In this document: piece after piece, positions 45,171 through 54,221 of the stretch
Numbering within the stretch: the stretch's first letter is position 1
How the letters are laid out: the number at the start of each line of letters is the position of its first letter
From: an uncultured Lachnospiraceae bacterium
Lineage (GTDB): Bacteria > Bacillota > Clostridia > Lachnospirales > Lachnospiraceae
Reading direction: 5' to 3'
DNA length: 64,000 bases
Assembly: GCA_902779575.1 (NCBI GenBank)
Contig: CACZBW010000004.1
Coordinates: 278,166 to 342,165, forward strand
Translations under genes and position numbers: made by a program
Notes under the pieces: model-generated
Told to the model about the DNA's origin: nothing
Seen by the model: the letters and a program-made list of their open reading frames with translations, nothing else
Databases searched by the model: none

Positions 45171-46178
45171 ATGACGATAAGAGAACAGGCAGAGGAAAGA
45201 GAATATCAGTTTTTCAGCCCTTATGCGGCTCATGCGGGAGACAGTGAGGGGCGGGACCGGGCGGAGGAACCCTGTGAAGTCCGGACCTGTTACCAGCGGG
45301 ACCGGGACCGGATCCTGCACAGCAAGTCATTCCGCAGGCTGAAGCACAAGACGCAGGTCTTCATCAGTCCGATGGGCGATCATTACCGGACCAGGCTGAC
45401 GCATACCCTGGAGGTTTCCCAGCTCTCCCGCACGGTAGCGAAGGCGCTGCGGCTGAACGACGATCTGACAGACGCGATCGCGCTGGGGCACGATCTGGGC
45501 CATACCCCCTTCGGGCACTCAGGGGAGAGGGTTCTGAACACCATCTGCCCTCTGGGATTTGCCCATTATCAGCAAAGCATCCGGGTTGTGGAGATCCTTG
45601 AGAAAAACGGTCAGGGACTGAATCTGACGAAGGAAGTGCGGGACGGAATACTGAACCACAGAACCAGCGGCAGTCCGCATACGCTGGAGGGAAAGATCGT
45701 ACGTTTCTGCGACAAGATCGCCTATATCAACCATGACATTGACGACGCCGAGCGGGCAGGGATCCTGACCGAAAGCGACATCCCCCTTGAACTGCGGGAG
45801 AAGATCGGTTTTTCTACCAGGGAGAGGCTCAACAATCTGATTACAAATGTAGTTTATTCAAGCCTTGACCGGAACGATATCCTTATGGATCCCGAAATTG
45901 AAGATGCCATGAGACGGCTCAGGGAATTCATGTTCGAGCATGTCTACCTCAACCCTGTCGCCAAGAGCGAGGAGGGGAAGGTAGAGCGGATGATCTGCAT
46001 GCTGTATGAATACTATGAAAAGAATATACAGGAAATGCCCCCGGAATATATCGCGCTGATCGAGGACAGGGGCGAAAAGGAGCAGCGGGTAGTCTGCGAT
46101 TATATCTCCGGCATGACAGACCAGTATTCCATAGAAAAATTTGACCAGCTTTTTGTTCCGAAGAGCTGGCGTGTATAG
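45171..46178 (+). CDS. dgt: dGTP triphosphohydrolase-like protein
   Basis: This 335-residue HD-domain protein has SFRRLKHKTQVFISPMGDHY, RTRLTHTLEVSQLSRTVAKA, and the metal motif ALGHDLGHTPFGHSGE, then DILNHR-like DGILNHRTSG. It hydrolyses dNTPs to nucleosides and triphosphate. The ATG at 45171 is 9 bp after AGGGG; the ATG at 45162 abuts the ribosome site. It precedes dnaG as in other Clostridia. The 273-bp gap to the divergent GH29 gene has no further gene; weak -10-like boxes are seen on both strands. Confidence 0.92.
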   Translation: MTIREQAEEREYQFFSPYAAHAGDSEGRDRAEEPCEVRTCYQRDRDRILHSKSFRRLKHKTQVFISPMGDHYRTRLTHTLEVSQLSRTVAKALRLNDDLTDAIALGHDLGHTPFGHSGERVLNTICPLGFAHYQQSIRVVEILEKNGQGLNLTKEVRDGILNHRTSGSPHTLEGKIVRFCDKIAYINHDIDDAERAGILTESDIPLELREKIGFSTRERLNNLITNVVYSSLDRNDILMDPEIEDAMRRLREFMFEHVYLNPVAKSEEGKVERMICMLYEYYEKNIQEMPPEYIALIEDRGEKEQRVVCDYISGMTDQYSIEKFDQLFVPKSWRV

Positions 46179-46198
46179 CGTTCGGGATTGTATCCGTT

Positions 46199-46290
46199 AG
46201 GGAAACGCTGATTTATTCTGAATGACTACTTTTTACACCTTGGAAACAGCGTTTCGCTATATGATCTTTGAGCGCCTAATGCGCTCAAAG
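46199..46290 (+). repeat. Dispersed 92-bp double-hairpin repeat, copy 2
   Basis: It aligns gap-free with the reverse complement of 2869-2960. The arms AGGGAAACGCTG (46199-46210) and CAGCGTTTC-GCT (46248-46259) give the long hairpin. TTTGAGCGC and GCGCTCAAA (46267-46289) give the short one. Copy 2 lies in the leader of dnaG, downstream of dgt. Confidence 0.8.
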
Positions 46291-46412
46291 CCGCGTGCTG
46301 CGCGGCTTGCAGAACAAGCTTTCCGCTGCGCAGCACTGCGTCTACGCTACCGCTTCGGCCGGCGCTGTTATCTAAACGAACGTCCACTGGACGTTCAGCG
46401 CCCGCAGCAGAC
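46291..46412 (+). other. Row of further palindromes in the dnaG leader
   Basis: Directly after the repeat come AAGCCGCG-TGCTG-CGCGGCTT (46287-46307), a GC-rich middle, and AACGTCCA-C-TGGACGTT (46379-46395). None has a T-run. Nothing similar follows copy 1 of the repeat. The leader could fold into a chain of hairpins ahead of dnaG. Confidence 0.5.
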
Positions 46413-46432
46413 AGACGACAGAGGGAGGATGG

Positions 46433-48256
46433 ATGTATTACCCGGATGAAGTTGTGGACCAGGTACGCACGGCCAATGATATCGTGGATGTCATCGGCCA
46501 GAGTGTGCAGCTGAAAAAAAGCGGAAGAGATTACATCGGCCTTTGTCCTTTTCACAATGAAAAAACCCCTTCCTTCAGCGTAAGCCGGATCAAGCAGATG
46601 TTTTACTGCTTCGGCTGCCATAAGGGCGGCAATGTAATCACTTTCGTGGAAGAATACGATCACCTGTCATTTACGGAAGCGGTGGAAGCTCTGGCCGGGA
46701 GGGCCGGGATCCGGCTTCCCGAACAGGAATACTCGCCTCAGGAGCGGCGCAGCAGGGATGAGAAGGAAGCGCTCCTGAACGTGAACCGGATCGCCGGAGC
46801 CTATTATTATTACATGCTCCGTACGCCGGAAGGGAAGAGCGGGATGGATTACCTGACCGGCCGCCGGCTAACGGATGAAACCATGAAAAACTTCGGGCTC
46901 GGCTACGCGGGAAAACATTCCGACGCTCTGTACCGTTACCTGAAGCAGAAGGGAATCTCCGATGATCTCCTGCGACAGTCCGGACTTATGAATGTGGATG
47001 AACGCAGAGGAACGATGTATGACAAATTCTGGAACCGCGTCATATTTCCCATTATGGACGTGAACAACCGCGTGATCGGTTTCGGCGGCCGCCTGATGGG
47101 AGACGGAAGACCGAAATACCTGAATTCGCCCGAAACGAAGATTTTTGACAAAAGCCGCAATCTTTATGCACTGAACGCGGCGCGGCGCTCCCGCTCCGGG
47201 CAGCTGATTCTGAGCGAAGGATACATGGATGTCATTTCCATGCACCAGGCCGGCTTTACCAACGCGGTCGCCTCCCTCGGCACTGCCCTGACGCAGCAGC
47301 ACTGCGCGCTTATGAAGCGCTATACGGACAGCGTGATTCTCAGCTACGATTCCGACAACGCGGGCGTTTCGGCGGCCATGCGGGCGATCCCCATGCTCCG
47401 CTCCGCGGGAATCACGCCCAGAATCCTGAATCTGGAGCCTTATAAGGATCCGGATGAATTTATCAAAGCCCTGGGGAAGGAAGCCTTTCAGGAGCGCCTT
47501 GACAAGGCGGAAAATGCTTTTCTCTTCGAGGTCCGCATCACCCAGAGGGATTATAATCTGCAGGATCCGGACTCCAGGACGCAGTTCTTCCGGGAAGTCG
47601 CCGGCAGGATTGCCGTCTTTGAGCTGGAAATGGAGCGGCAGAATTATATCGACGCCGTCGCCAGGGAATACATGATTGACCCCAGACAGCTGAAAGAACT
47701 GGTCCTGAAGGCTCTGGTGCTGGGAGGAACATCGGCCGGCCGGACAGGGACAGCTTACGGAGGCTACACAGGCAGCAGCCCGCTGCAGGGAAGCCCTGCA
47801 GAGAGGACAGCCGTCCCGGGCAGCCGCTCCGGGAGCGCCAGGGAGCAGGGAGAGGCGGCGGCAAGGAAACTGCTGATCAATTACCTGGTTCAGTATCCGG
47901 GAATCTATGAAACTGTCCGGAGATATCTGTCGGCAGACGATTACGGCGACGGGGTTGCCGGAAAAACAGCCGCGCTTGTCTACAGTCAGCTTGACGCTTC
48001 CGGGGAAGTTGACGCGGCGGCGGTACTCAGCCGTTTTGAGGACCTTGAGGACCAGCAGGAGGCCGCGCAGATCCTTCATACCAGTGAAAGTACGGCTTCA
48101 GCGGCGGAGAGCCGCAAAGCCATTCTGGAGACCCTGCGCAGGGTATACCAGGCGGCGCCTCTCCGGGCCGGGGAAGGGCAGGACGCGCTGAGCGCGGCGA
48201 TACAGAAAAAGAAAAATCTGGAGAGTATCAGGAAGATCAATCTGATACTGGAATAG
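46433..48256 (+). CDS. dnaG: DNA primase
   Basis: The 607-residue enzyme makes RNA primers at the replication fork. The zinc-ribbon ligands are C38, H41 (GLCPFHNEKTPSFSV) and C59, C62 (FYCFGCHKGGNVITF). The core has FGGRLMGDGRPKYLNSPET, and the TOPRIM motifs are ILSEGYMDVISMHQAG and ILSYDSDNAGVSAA. A Gly/Ser-rich link precedes the C-terminal helicase-binding domain. The ATG at 46433 has GAGGGAGG just upstream; a second ATG 4 bp earlier is out of frame. Confidence 0.96.
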   Translation: MYYPDEVVDQVRTANDIVDVIGQSVQLKKSGRDYIGLCPFHNEKTPSFSVSRIKQMFYCFGCHKGGNVITFVEEYDHLSFTEAVEALAGRAGIRLPEQEYSPQERRSRDEKEALLNVNRIAGAYYYYMLRTPEGKSGMDYLTGRRLTDETMKNFGLGYAGKHSDALYRYLKQKGISDDLLRQSGLMNVDERRGTMYDKFWNRVIFPIMDVNNRVIGFGGRLMGDGRPKYLNSPETKIFDKSRNLYALNAARRSRSGQLILSEGYMDVISMHQAGFTNAVASLGTALTQQHCALMKRYTDSVILSYDSDNAGVSAAMRAIPMLRSAGITPRILNLEPYKDPDEFIKALGKEAFQERLDKAENAFLFEVRITQRDYNLQDPDSRTQFFREVAGRIAVFELEMERQNYIDAVAREYMIDPRQLKELVLKALVLGGTSAGRTGTAYGGYTGSSPLQGSPAERTAVPGSRSGSAREQGEAAARKLLINYLVQYPGIYETVRRYLSADDYGDGVAGKTAALVYSQLDASGEVDAAAVLSRFEDLEDQQEAAQILHTSESTASAAESRKAILETLRRVYQAAPLRAGEGQDALSAAIQKKKNLESIRKINLILE

Positions 48257-48282
48257 TGCGCTTACAGAAAGGGAGCAGCTGC

Positions 48283-49002
48283 ATGGAACTATCGAGACGC
48301 CTGCAGGCGGTGGAACAGTTTGTGACGGAAGGGAACCGCCTGGCGGATATCGGGACAGATCACGGCTATGTTCCGATCGACCTGCTTCTGAAAGGACGGA
48401 TCCCGTCAGCCATCGCCATGGACGTAAACGAGGGACCTCTGCGGCAGGCAAGAGCCCATGTTTCCTTTTATCAGCTCGAAGACCGGATTCAGCTCAGGCT
48501 GTCTGACGGTCTTGCCGCCCTTCAGAAGGGGGAGGCGGATACGGTCCTGATTGCCGGGATGGGCGGCGCGCTCACGGTCCGGATCCTGGAAGAGGGAAAA
48601 CATGTGCTTTCAGAAGAAGAAAAAGACGGGACGGTTTCCTCCGTACCGGAGCTGGTGCTGGAACCGCAGTCTGAACTGAAAAAGGTCCGGAGATATCTGG
48701 CGGAGAACGGCTGGAAGATCACGGACGAAAACATGGTTCTGGAGGACGGGAAGTTTTATCCGGTCCTGAAAGCTGTCCGCGGAACTATGTGCCTGACGGA
48801 AACGGAAGCGCTCTACGGTCCGGTTCTGCTCAGAAAAAAACATGATGTCCTCAGACAGTATCTGGACCGGGAAAGACAGGTCCTTTTAAGAGCAGCTGAG
48901 AACCTGAAAAAGGCGGGTGAAAACCGCGCGAAGCAGCGCAGGGAAGAGCTGTCGGAGAAAGTCCGGATAAACCAGGAAGCTATGGGGAGCATAAAGACTT
49001 AA
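48283..49002 (+). CDS. trmK: tRNA (adenine-22-N1)-methyltransferase
   Basis: The 239-residue Rossmann methyltransferase has the SAM loop LADIGTDHGYVPIDLLLKG, AIAMDVNEGPLRQARAHV, and the catalytic-side segment VLIAGMGGALTVRILEEGK, then LVLEPQSELKKVRRYL. A C-terminal coiled coil follows. The ATG at 48283 follows AAAGGGAGC. It methylates A22 of tRNA (family knowledge). Its position just after dnaG, where rpoD often intervenes, is notable. Confidence 0.9.
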   Translation: MELSRRLQAVEQFVTEGNRLADIGTDHGYVPIDLLLKGRIPSAIAMDVNEGPLRQARAHVSFYQLEDRIQLRLSDGLAALQKGEADTVLIAGMGGALTVRILEEGKHVLSEEEKDGTVSSVPELVLEPQSELKKVRRYLAENGWKITDENMVLEDGKFYPVLKAVRGTMCLTETEALYGPVLLRKKHDVLRQYLDRERQVLLRAAENLKKAGENRAKQRREELSEKVRINQEAMGSIKT

Positions 49003-49135
49003 GCCTCTTCGGCCGTGCCTGAAAGCAGGATACAGCACCAGCTTTGAATTCGGGAAGAGGGCAGCAGGCCGGTACAGCCAGTGTAAACTAGAGAAGAAGG
49101 GCTGTGAATCTGCGGCGGGGAAAAGGAGAAAGGGT

Positions 49136-50803
49136 ATGAGTGAAGAAAAAAAGATGGTGACCATACGGGCGGCGGGACAGACCAGGGAATTTGTGAAAGG
49201 GAGCAGCTGCAGGGAGATCGCGGAAGTATTCCAGGAGCTGTATCCGAACCGGATTCTGCTGGCGCGCAGGAACGGAAAGTATCTCATGGAGCTCTGGAAG
49301 AAGGTCAATGAGGACTGCGAGCTGGAATTCCTGACGATGAAGGATAAGGCAGGCTTTGACGTCTACCGGCGCAGCGTGTGTTTCCTGATGCTGAAAGCGG
49401 TCAGCAATCTCTGCGCCGGCGAGGACGCGCACGTCTGGATTCGTTTTGCTGTCTCAGACGGCCTCTTCTGTACAATGCGGCGGGAGATTACGCAGGAATT
49501 CCTGGACAATCTGAAGAAGGAGATGGTACGGCTCAGGGACGGCGCTTATCCGATTCTGAAACAGGGTATGAATACGGATTCTGCCATAGAACTTTTCAGC
49601 AGAACAGACATGCTGGATAAGGCGAAACTCTTCCGCTACAGAATCAATGCCCGCACCAATGTATACACCCTCGACGGATACAAAGATTACTATTACGGTG
49701 ATATGGTTCCGGATACTTCGTATCTGGATCTCTTCGATCTCAAGCTCTTTGAGGATGGCTTTGTTCTTCAGCTTCCCACCAGGGAAAAGCCGGATGAGAT
49801 CCCGCCCTTTGATCCCGTCGTAAAGCTCTTCTATGTGCAGAACCACTCCAGGCGCTGGGGGGAACTCATGGACGTCGATACGGTCGGCGACCTGAACGAT
49901 CTGATCGCCGCGGGAAAGACAAAAGAACTGATTCTCGCCCAGGAAGCGCTGCATGAGCGGCAGATGGCCAGAATCGCGGAACAGATCGCCGAAAACAGGG
50001 AGCGCAGGGTGGTTCTGATCGCGGGTCCGTCCTCTTCCGGCAAGACCACATTCAGCCACAGGCTTTCCACCCAGCTTTCCATCCACGGGCTGAAACCGCA
50101 TCCGATCCCGATGGACGACTTCTTTAAGAACAGGGAAGATACGCCGAAAAACGAAGACGGAAGTTATGATTTTGAATGTCTGGAGGCCATAGATTCCGGG
50201 CTGTTCTCCAGCTGCATGGCGGAGCTTCTGGAGGGCAGAGACGTTCAGCTGCCGACCTTCAATTTTATTACAGGGAAGAGAGAATACAAAGGCAGACATC
50301 TGCAGCTGAAGCCTGAGGAGATTCTGGTCATAGAAGGAATTCACGGAATCAATGACGCCCTCACTTATTCGCTTCCGGCGGAGAGCAAATTCAAGATTTA
50401 TATCTCCGCCCTGACGCAGCTGAACATTGATGAGCACAACAGGATCCCGACGACAGACGGAAGGCTTCTGCGCCGGATCATCCGTGACCAGAGGACGCGC
50501 GGCAATTCTGCAAGGAATACGATCGCCATGTGGCCGAGCGTGCGGCGGGGGGAAGAGAATTATATTTTCCCGTTCCAGGAGAGTGCGGATGTCATGTTCA
50601 ACTCCGCCCTGATCTATGAACTTGCCGTCCTGCGCAGCTATGCGCAGCCTGTGCTCTTTGCCGTTCCGAGAGACTGTCCGGAATGGGAAGAGGCGTACCG
50701 GCTGCTGAAGTTCCTGGATTACTTCCTGCCGGTTCAGGCGGACAATATTCCGGTCAACAGCCTGATCCGGGAGTTCATCGGCGGCTCTATCTATGAGGTC
50801 TGA
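49136..50803 (+). CDS. TGS-domain uridine kinase-like protein
   Basis: This 555-residue three-part protein has an N-terminal TGS-like domain (VTIRAAGQTREFVKGSSCRE). A middle region resembles the threonyl-tRNA-synthetase second additional domain. The C-terminal PRK/uridine-kinase domain carries the P-loop VVLIAGPSSSGKTTFSHRLS near residues 290-309. It also has PIPMDDFFKNRE, ILVIEGIHGIND and RIIRDQRTRGNSARNT. This architecture is widespread in Clostridia and annotated as nucleoside kinase; the substrate is uncertain. The ribosome site is AAAGGAGAAAGGG. Confidence 0.88.
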   Translation: MSEEKKMVTIRAAGQTREFVKGSSCREIAEVFQELYPNRILLARRNGKYLMELWKKVNEDCELEFLTMKDKAGFDVYRRSVCFLMLKAVSNLCAGEDAHVWIRFAVSDGLFCTMRREITQEFLDNLKKEMVRLRDGAYPILKQGMNTDSAIELFSRTDMLDKAKLFRYRINARTNVYTLDGYKDYYYGDMVPDTSYLDLFDLKLFEDGFVLQLPTREKPDEIPPFDPVVKLFYVQNHSRRWGELMDVDTVGDLNDLIAAGKTKELILAQEALHERQMARIAEQIAENRERRVVLIAGPSSSGKTTFSHRLSTQLSIHGLKPHPIPMDDFFKNREDTPKNEDGSYDFECLEAIDSGLFSSCMAELLEGRDVQLPTFNFITGKREYKGRHLQLKPEEILVIEGIHGINDALTYSLPAESKFKIYISALTQLNIDEHNRIPTTDGRLLRRIIRDQRTRGNSARNTIAMWPSVRRGEENYIFPFQESADVMFNSALIYELAVLRSYAQPVLFAVPRDCPEWEEAYRLLKFLDYFLPVQADNIPVNSLIREFIGGSIYEV

Positions 50804-50932
50804 AAACAGTGAATTCCAGCCTGTCAGGCGGCCTGTATACCCGGTCAGACGGCACGCCATTTATGCATCCTGAAGGCCATTTATACAGCCCGAAGGCTTG
50901 ATTCATCAGTGCAGTTATGATACAGTACCACC

Positions 50933-51274
50933 GTAAGCAGGACAGACGGCCGCTGCCGGCAGACCGAAAGGTGCCGGGAGAGGAAAGTCCGGGCTTCACA
51001 GGGCAGGATGCCGGATAACATCCGGCGGAGGCGACTCCAGGGACAGTGCAACAGAAATGTACCGCCGGGCCGTGCCCGGTAAGGTTGGAAGGGCAGTGTA
51101 AGAGACTACCGCCCGCCCGGCAACGGGCGGGGCATATGTAAACCCCATCCGAAGCAAGACCGAAAAGGAGGCATATGGCGGCCCGTCAGCCTCAGGTAGG
51201 TCGCTTGAGCCTGCTGGCGACAGCAGGCCTGGATAGATGGCCGTCCGCGACATAACCCGGCTTATCGTCTTACT
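50933..51274 (+). ncRNA. rnpB: RNase P RNA
   Basis: The catalytic RNA that trims tRNA 5' ends. The universal block GAGGAAAGTCCGGGC is at 50980-50994. ACAGAAATGTACCGCC at 51051-51066 and the 3' conserved ATAACCCGGCTTA near 51252-51264 are also present. Flanking GTAAG and CTTAC can form P1. The length of about 340 nt and overall order fit the bacterial class A type. Ends are estimated to within a few bases. It is followed by a strong terminator. Confidence 0.95.
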
Positions 51275-51286
51275 TACCGGACAAAG

Positions 51287-51318
51287 CTGCTCAGGACCGC
51301 AGGTTCTGAGCAGTTTTT
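51287..51318 (+). terminator. Terminator of rnpB
   Basis: CTGCTCAG (51287-51294) and CTGAGCAG (51306-51313) with an 11-bp loop and five Ts. Confidence 0.85.
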
Positions 51319-51468
51319 GGGCGATAAGGCTGAAAGCTGCTGTAATGTCTGCCTGATCAGGGATTTAATCGCTTGGGATTATCGGGCAGCCTGGCGGCGC
51401 AGGGCCGGGAGGATCGCAGCTATTCTGTTACAGACACTGCGGCAAACAAACGTGAAGGAAGACAGAAC

Positions 51469-54132
51469 ATGAAACCATATCTTGAAAATGCGGAAACCGT
51501 GCTGAATGAGATGGGCTCATCGATGCAGGGCCTGTCCGACGCGGAGGCGTCGCAAAGGCTCGGCAAATATGGCCCGAACAAATTGAAGGAGGCGAAAAAG
51601 GAAAGCCTTCTCATGAAATTCCTGGCAGAATTCCGGGATCCCATGACCATCGTCCTGATTATCGCGGCAGGCGTCAGCGCGGTTACGGCAATTTACGCAG
51701 GGGAGAGCCTTGCAGACACATTTATTATTCTGCTGGTCGTCATTATCAATGCCTGCCTGGGCGTGTACCAGGAGAACAAGGCGGAGGCAGCCATCGAAGC
51801 GCTGCAGCAGATCGCCGCGGCGACAGCCAAGGTCCTGCGCGGCGGCCATCAGAAGACGATACCGGCCGAGGAACTGGTGCCGGGAGATATCGTCGTGCTG
51901 GAGGCAGGAGACTGTGTTCCCGCGGACGCAAGAATCGTGGAGTGCGCATCCCTGAAGGTCGAGGAGGCAGCGCTCACGGGCGAGTCGACGGACGTCGAGA
52001 AACAGCTGGAAGCCATCGAGGTTCCCGGGGGCGGGGACGTAACGCTCGGCGACCGTAAAAATATGGTCTACATGGGCTCCGATATCACCTACGGCCGCGG
52101 CCACGCAGTGGTCACCGGCACCGGTATGGAGACCCAGATGGGCAGCATCGCGGGCGCTCTTTCAAGCGCGGGCGATGAAGAAACGCCGCTCCAGCTGAAG
52201 CTGAAGGAACTCAGCAGGAAGCTGTCGGTTATGATTCTGCTGATCTGTGCTTTCGTTTTCCAGGTCAATCTGATCAGAAACGGCGGCGCTGCCGTACTCG
52301 ATACCTTCATGATCGCTGTTTCCCTGGCGGTCGCCGCGATTCCGGAAGGCCTTTCCGCTGTCGTGACGATCCTTCTGTCCATCGGCGTGACGAAGATGTC
52401 GAAGAACAATGCGATCATCCGCAAGCTTACCGCCGTGGAGACACTGGGCTGCACGCAGATTATCTGCTCGGACAAGACCGGTACGCTCACCCAGAACAAG
52501 ATGACCGTGGTAGAGCATGCGGGCGGCGATGAGAATCTTCTGATGACCGCCATGGCGCTGTGCTCGGACGCCGAGCTGGAAGAAGGCGAGGCGGTCGGCG
52601 AAGCGACGGAATGCGCGCTGGTCAATGACGCGAACAGGAACGGGCTTTCCAAACCGCAGCTGAAAGAACAGCTGCCCCGCGTGAACGAAGCGCCTTTTGA
52701 TTCCATCCGCAAGAGGATGTCGACCATCCATGAAGCTTCGAAAGAAGCTGTTCCGGCGGCATTTGCCGGCGCTGCCGGGAAGGGGACCTGTTATCTGCAG
52801 TTTACCAAGGGCGCCCCGGATGAAGTGCTGAACTGCAGCACGAAGATTCTGAAGGAAGGGAAGATCATCCCCCTGACAGAGGAACAGCGTTCCGAGATTC
52901 TGGCTGAGTATAAGGGGATGGCGGACCGTGCCCTGCGTGTCCTGGGTGCCGCCGCGAAGCTGCATGAACAGGCGCCTTCCACGGACAAACCCCTTGAGCT
53001 TGAGCAGGATCTGGTCTGGATCGGCATGTGCGGCATGATCGACCCGATCCGTCCGGAAGTAAAGGCGGCTATTGAAAAATGCCGCAGCGCCGGAATCCGC
53101 CCGATCATGATCACCGGCGACCACAAAGATACCGCGGTAGCCATCGCGAAAGAACTGGGCATCCTGAAAGAAGGGCAGATGGCGGTTACAGGCGCCGAGC
53201 TTGACGCCATTCCGGATGAGGTATTTGCCCACGATGTCCGCAAATACAGTGTATACGCCCGGGTACAGCCGGAGAATAAGGTCCGGATCGTGGACGCCTG
53301 GCAGGCCCTCGGCTGCATAACGGCCATGACCGGCGACGGCGTAAATGACGCCCCGGCCATCAAGAGCGCGGATATCGGCGTGGGCATGGGAATTACGGGT
53401 ACGGACGTTACCAAGTCTGTCGCGGACATGATCCTCACCGATGACAATTTCGCGACGATCGTCTCCGCGGTCGCGGAAGGCCGGAGAATCTATGACAATA
53501 TCCGCAAGGCGATCCAGTTCCTGCTTTCCGCCAACCTGGCTGAGGTTCTGGCTGTATTTATCTCGACCCTGCTGGGCTTCACGATCTTCAGGCCGGTCCA
53601 CATTCTCTGGATCAACCTGATCACCGATACCTTCCCGGCGATCTCTCTCGGAATGGAGGAAGCGGAGAGCGATACCATGAACCGGCCTCCGCGCAGCCCG
53701 AAGGAAAGTATTTTCGCCGGCGGCCTTGGCTTTGACGTGATTCTGGAAGGCTGTATTATCAGCGCTCTGACGATTCTGAGTTATTTCACGGGATATCGCA
53801 TTGAGAACGGCGTGTGGGGAATCGGACAGTCGCCCGCCGGCATGACGATGGCATTCCTGACGCTGAGCATGATGGAGATTTTCCACTCCTTCAACCTGCG
53901 CTCCCGCAGGCGCTCCCTGTTTACGCTGCCGCACCAGAATAAGTGGCTCTGGGGGACGCTGGTCTTTTCCACTGCCATAACCGCGGCGGTTGTATTTATC
54001 CCGGCGCTGAGAAATGTCTTTTCCTTCGCGCCGGTCAGCCTTAAGGACTACGGCCTGGCCATGCTCATAGCCGTAAGCATCATTCCGATCATGGAGATTG
54101 TCAAGTTCTTCTCCCGGCTGGCGTCCAAATAA
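51469..54132 (+). CDS. Cation-transporting P-type ATPase (Ca2+ type, P2A)
   Basis: This 887-residue ATPase has the actuator TGES loop (ALTGESTDVEKQ), helix 4 PEGL (VAAIPEGLSAVVTILLSIG), phosphorylation motif CSDKTGTLTQNK with Asp335, KGAPDEVLN, and hinge GDGVNDAPAIKSADIGVGMG. Helix 5-6 residues NLAEVLAVF and LWINLITDTFPAISLGMEEA match the Ca2+-site Asn/Thr/Asp/Glu pattern of SERCA-like pumps. It probably exports Ca2+. The ATG at 51469 follows GAAGGAAGACAG and gives the usual short N-terminus. Confidence 0.93.
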   Translation: MKPYLENAETVLNEMGSSMQGLSDAEASQRLGKYGPNKLKEAKKESLLMKFLAEFRDPMTIVLIIAAGVSAVTAIYAGESLADTFIILLVVIINACLGVYQENKAEAAIEALQQIAAATAKVLRGGHQKTIPAEELVPGDIVVLEAGDCVPADARIVECASLKVEEAALTGESTDVEKQLEAIEVPGGGDVTLGDRKNMVYMGSDITYGRGHAVVTGTGMETQMGSIAGALSSAGDEETPLQLKLKELSRKLSVMILLICAFVFQVNLIRNGGAAVLDTFMIAVSLAVAAIPEGLSAVVTILLSIGVTKMSKNNAIIRKLTAVETLGCTQIICSDKTGTLTQNKMTVVEHAGGDENLLMTAMALCSDAELEEGEAVGEATECALVNDANRNGLSKPQLKEQLPRVNEAPFDSIRKRMSTIHEASKEAVPAAFAGAAGKGTCYLQFTKGAPDEVLNCSTKILKEGKIIPLTEEQRSEILAEYKGMADRALRVLGAAAKLHEQAPSTDKPLELEQDLVWIGMCGMIDPIRPEVKAAIEKCRSAGIRPIMITGDHKDTAVAIAKELGILKEGQMAVTGAELDAIPDEVFAHDVRKYSVYARVQPENKVRIVDAWQALGCITAMTGDGVNDAPAIKSADIGVGMGITGTDVTKSVADMILTDDNFATIVSAVAEGRRIYDNIRKAIQFLLSANLAEVLAVFISTLLGFTIFRPVHILWINLITDTFPAISLGMEEAESDTMNRPPRSPKESIFAGGLGFDVILEGCIISALTILSYFTGYRIENGVWGIGQSPAGMTMAFLTLSMMEIFHSFNLRSRRRSLFTLPHQNKWLWGTLVFSTAITAAVVFIPALRNVFSFAPVSLKDYGLAMLIAVSIIPIMEIVKFFSRLASK

Positions 54133-54221
54133 TTCCGGTACGAAGGCTGAGAATTATCACCTGCGGCGCAGCGGAGATCTGAGCGGGACTGTATGATGAT
54201 TTTGGGAGGAGATGAAGCAAA

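Noticed and set aside
50996-51253. Open minus frame inside rnpB
   Set aside because: The region is explained by the conserved RNase P RNA.
52162-53934. Open frame of 590 codons opposite the P-type ATPase
   Set aside because: It mirrors a clearly conserved gene and shows no recognisable domain.
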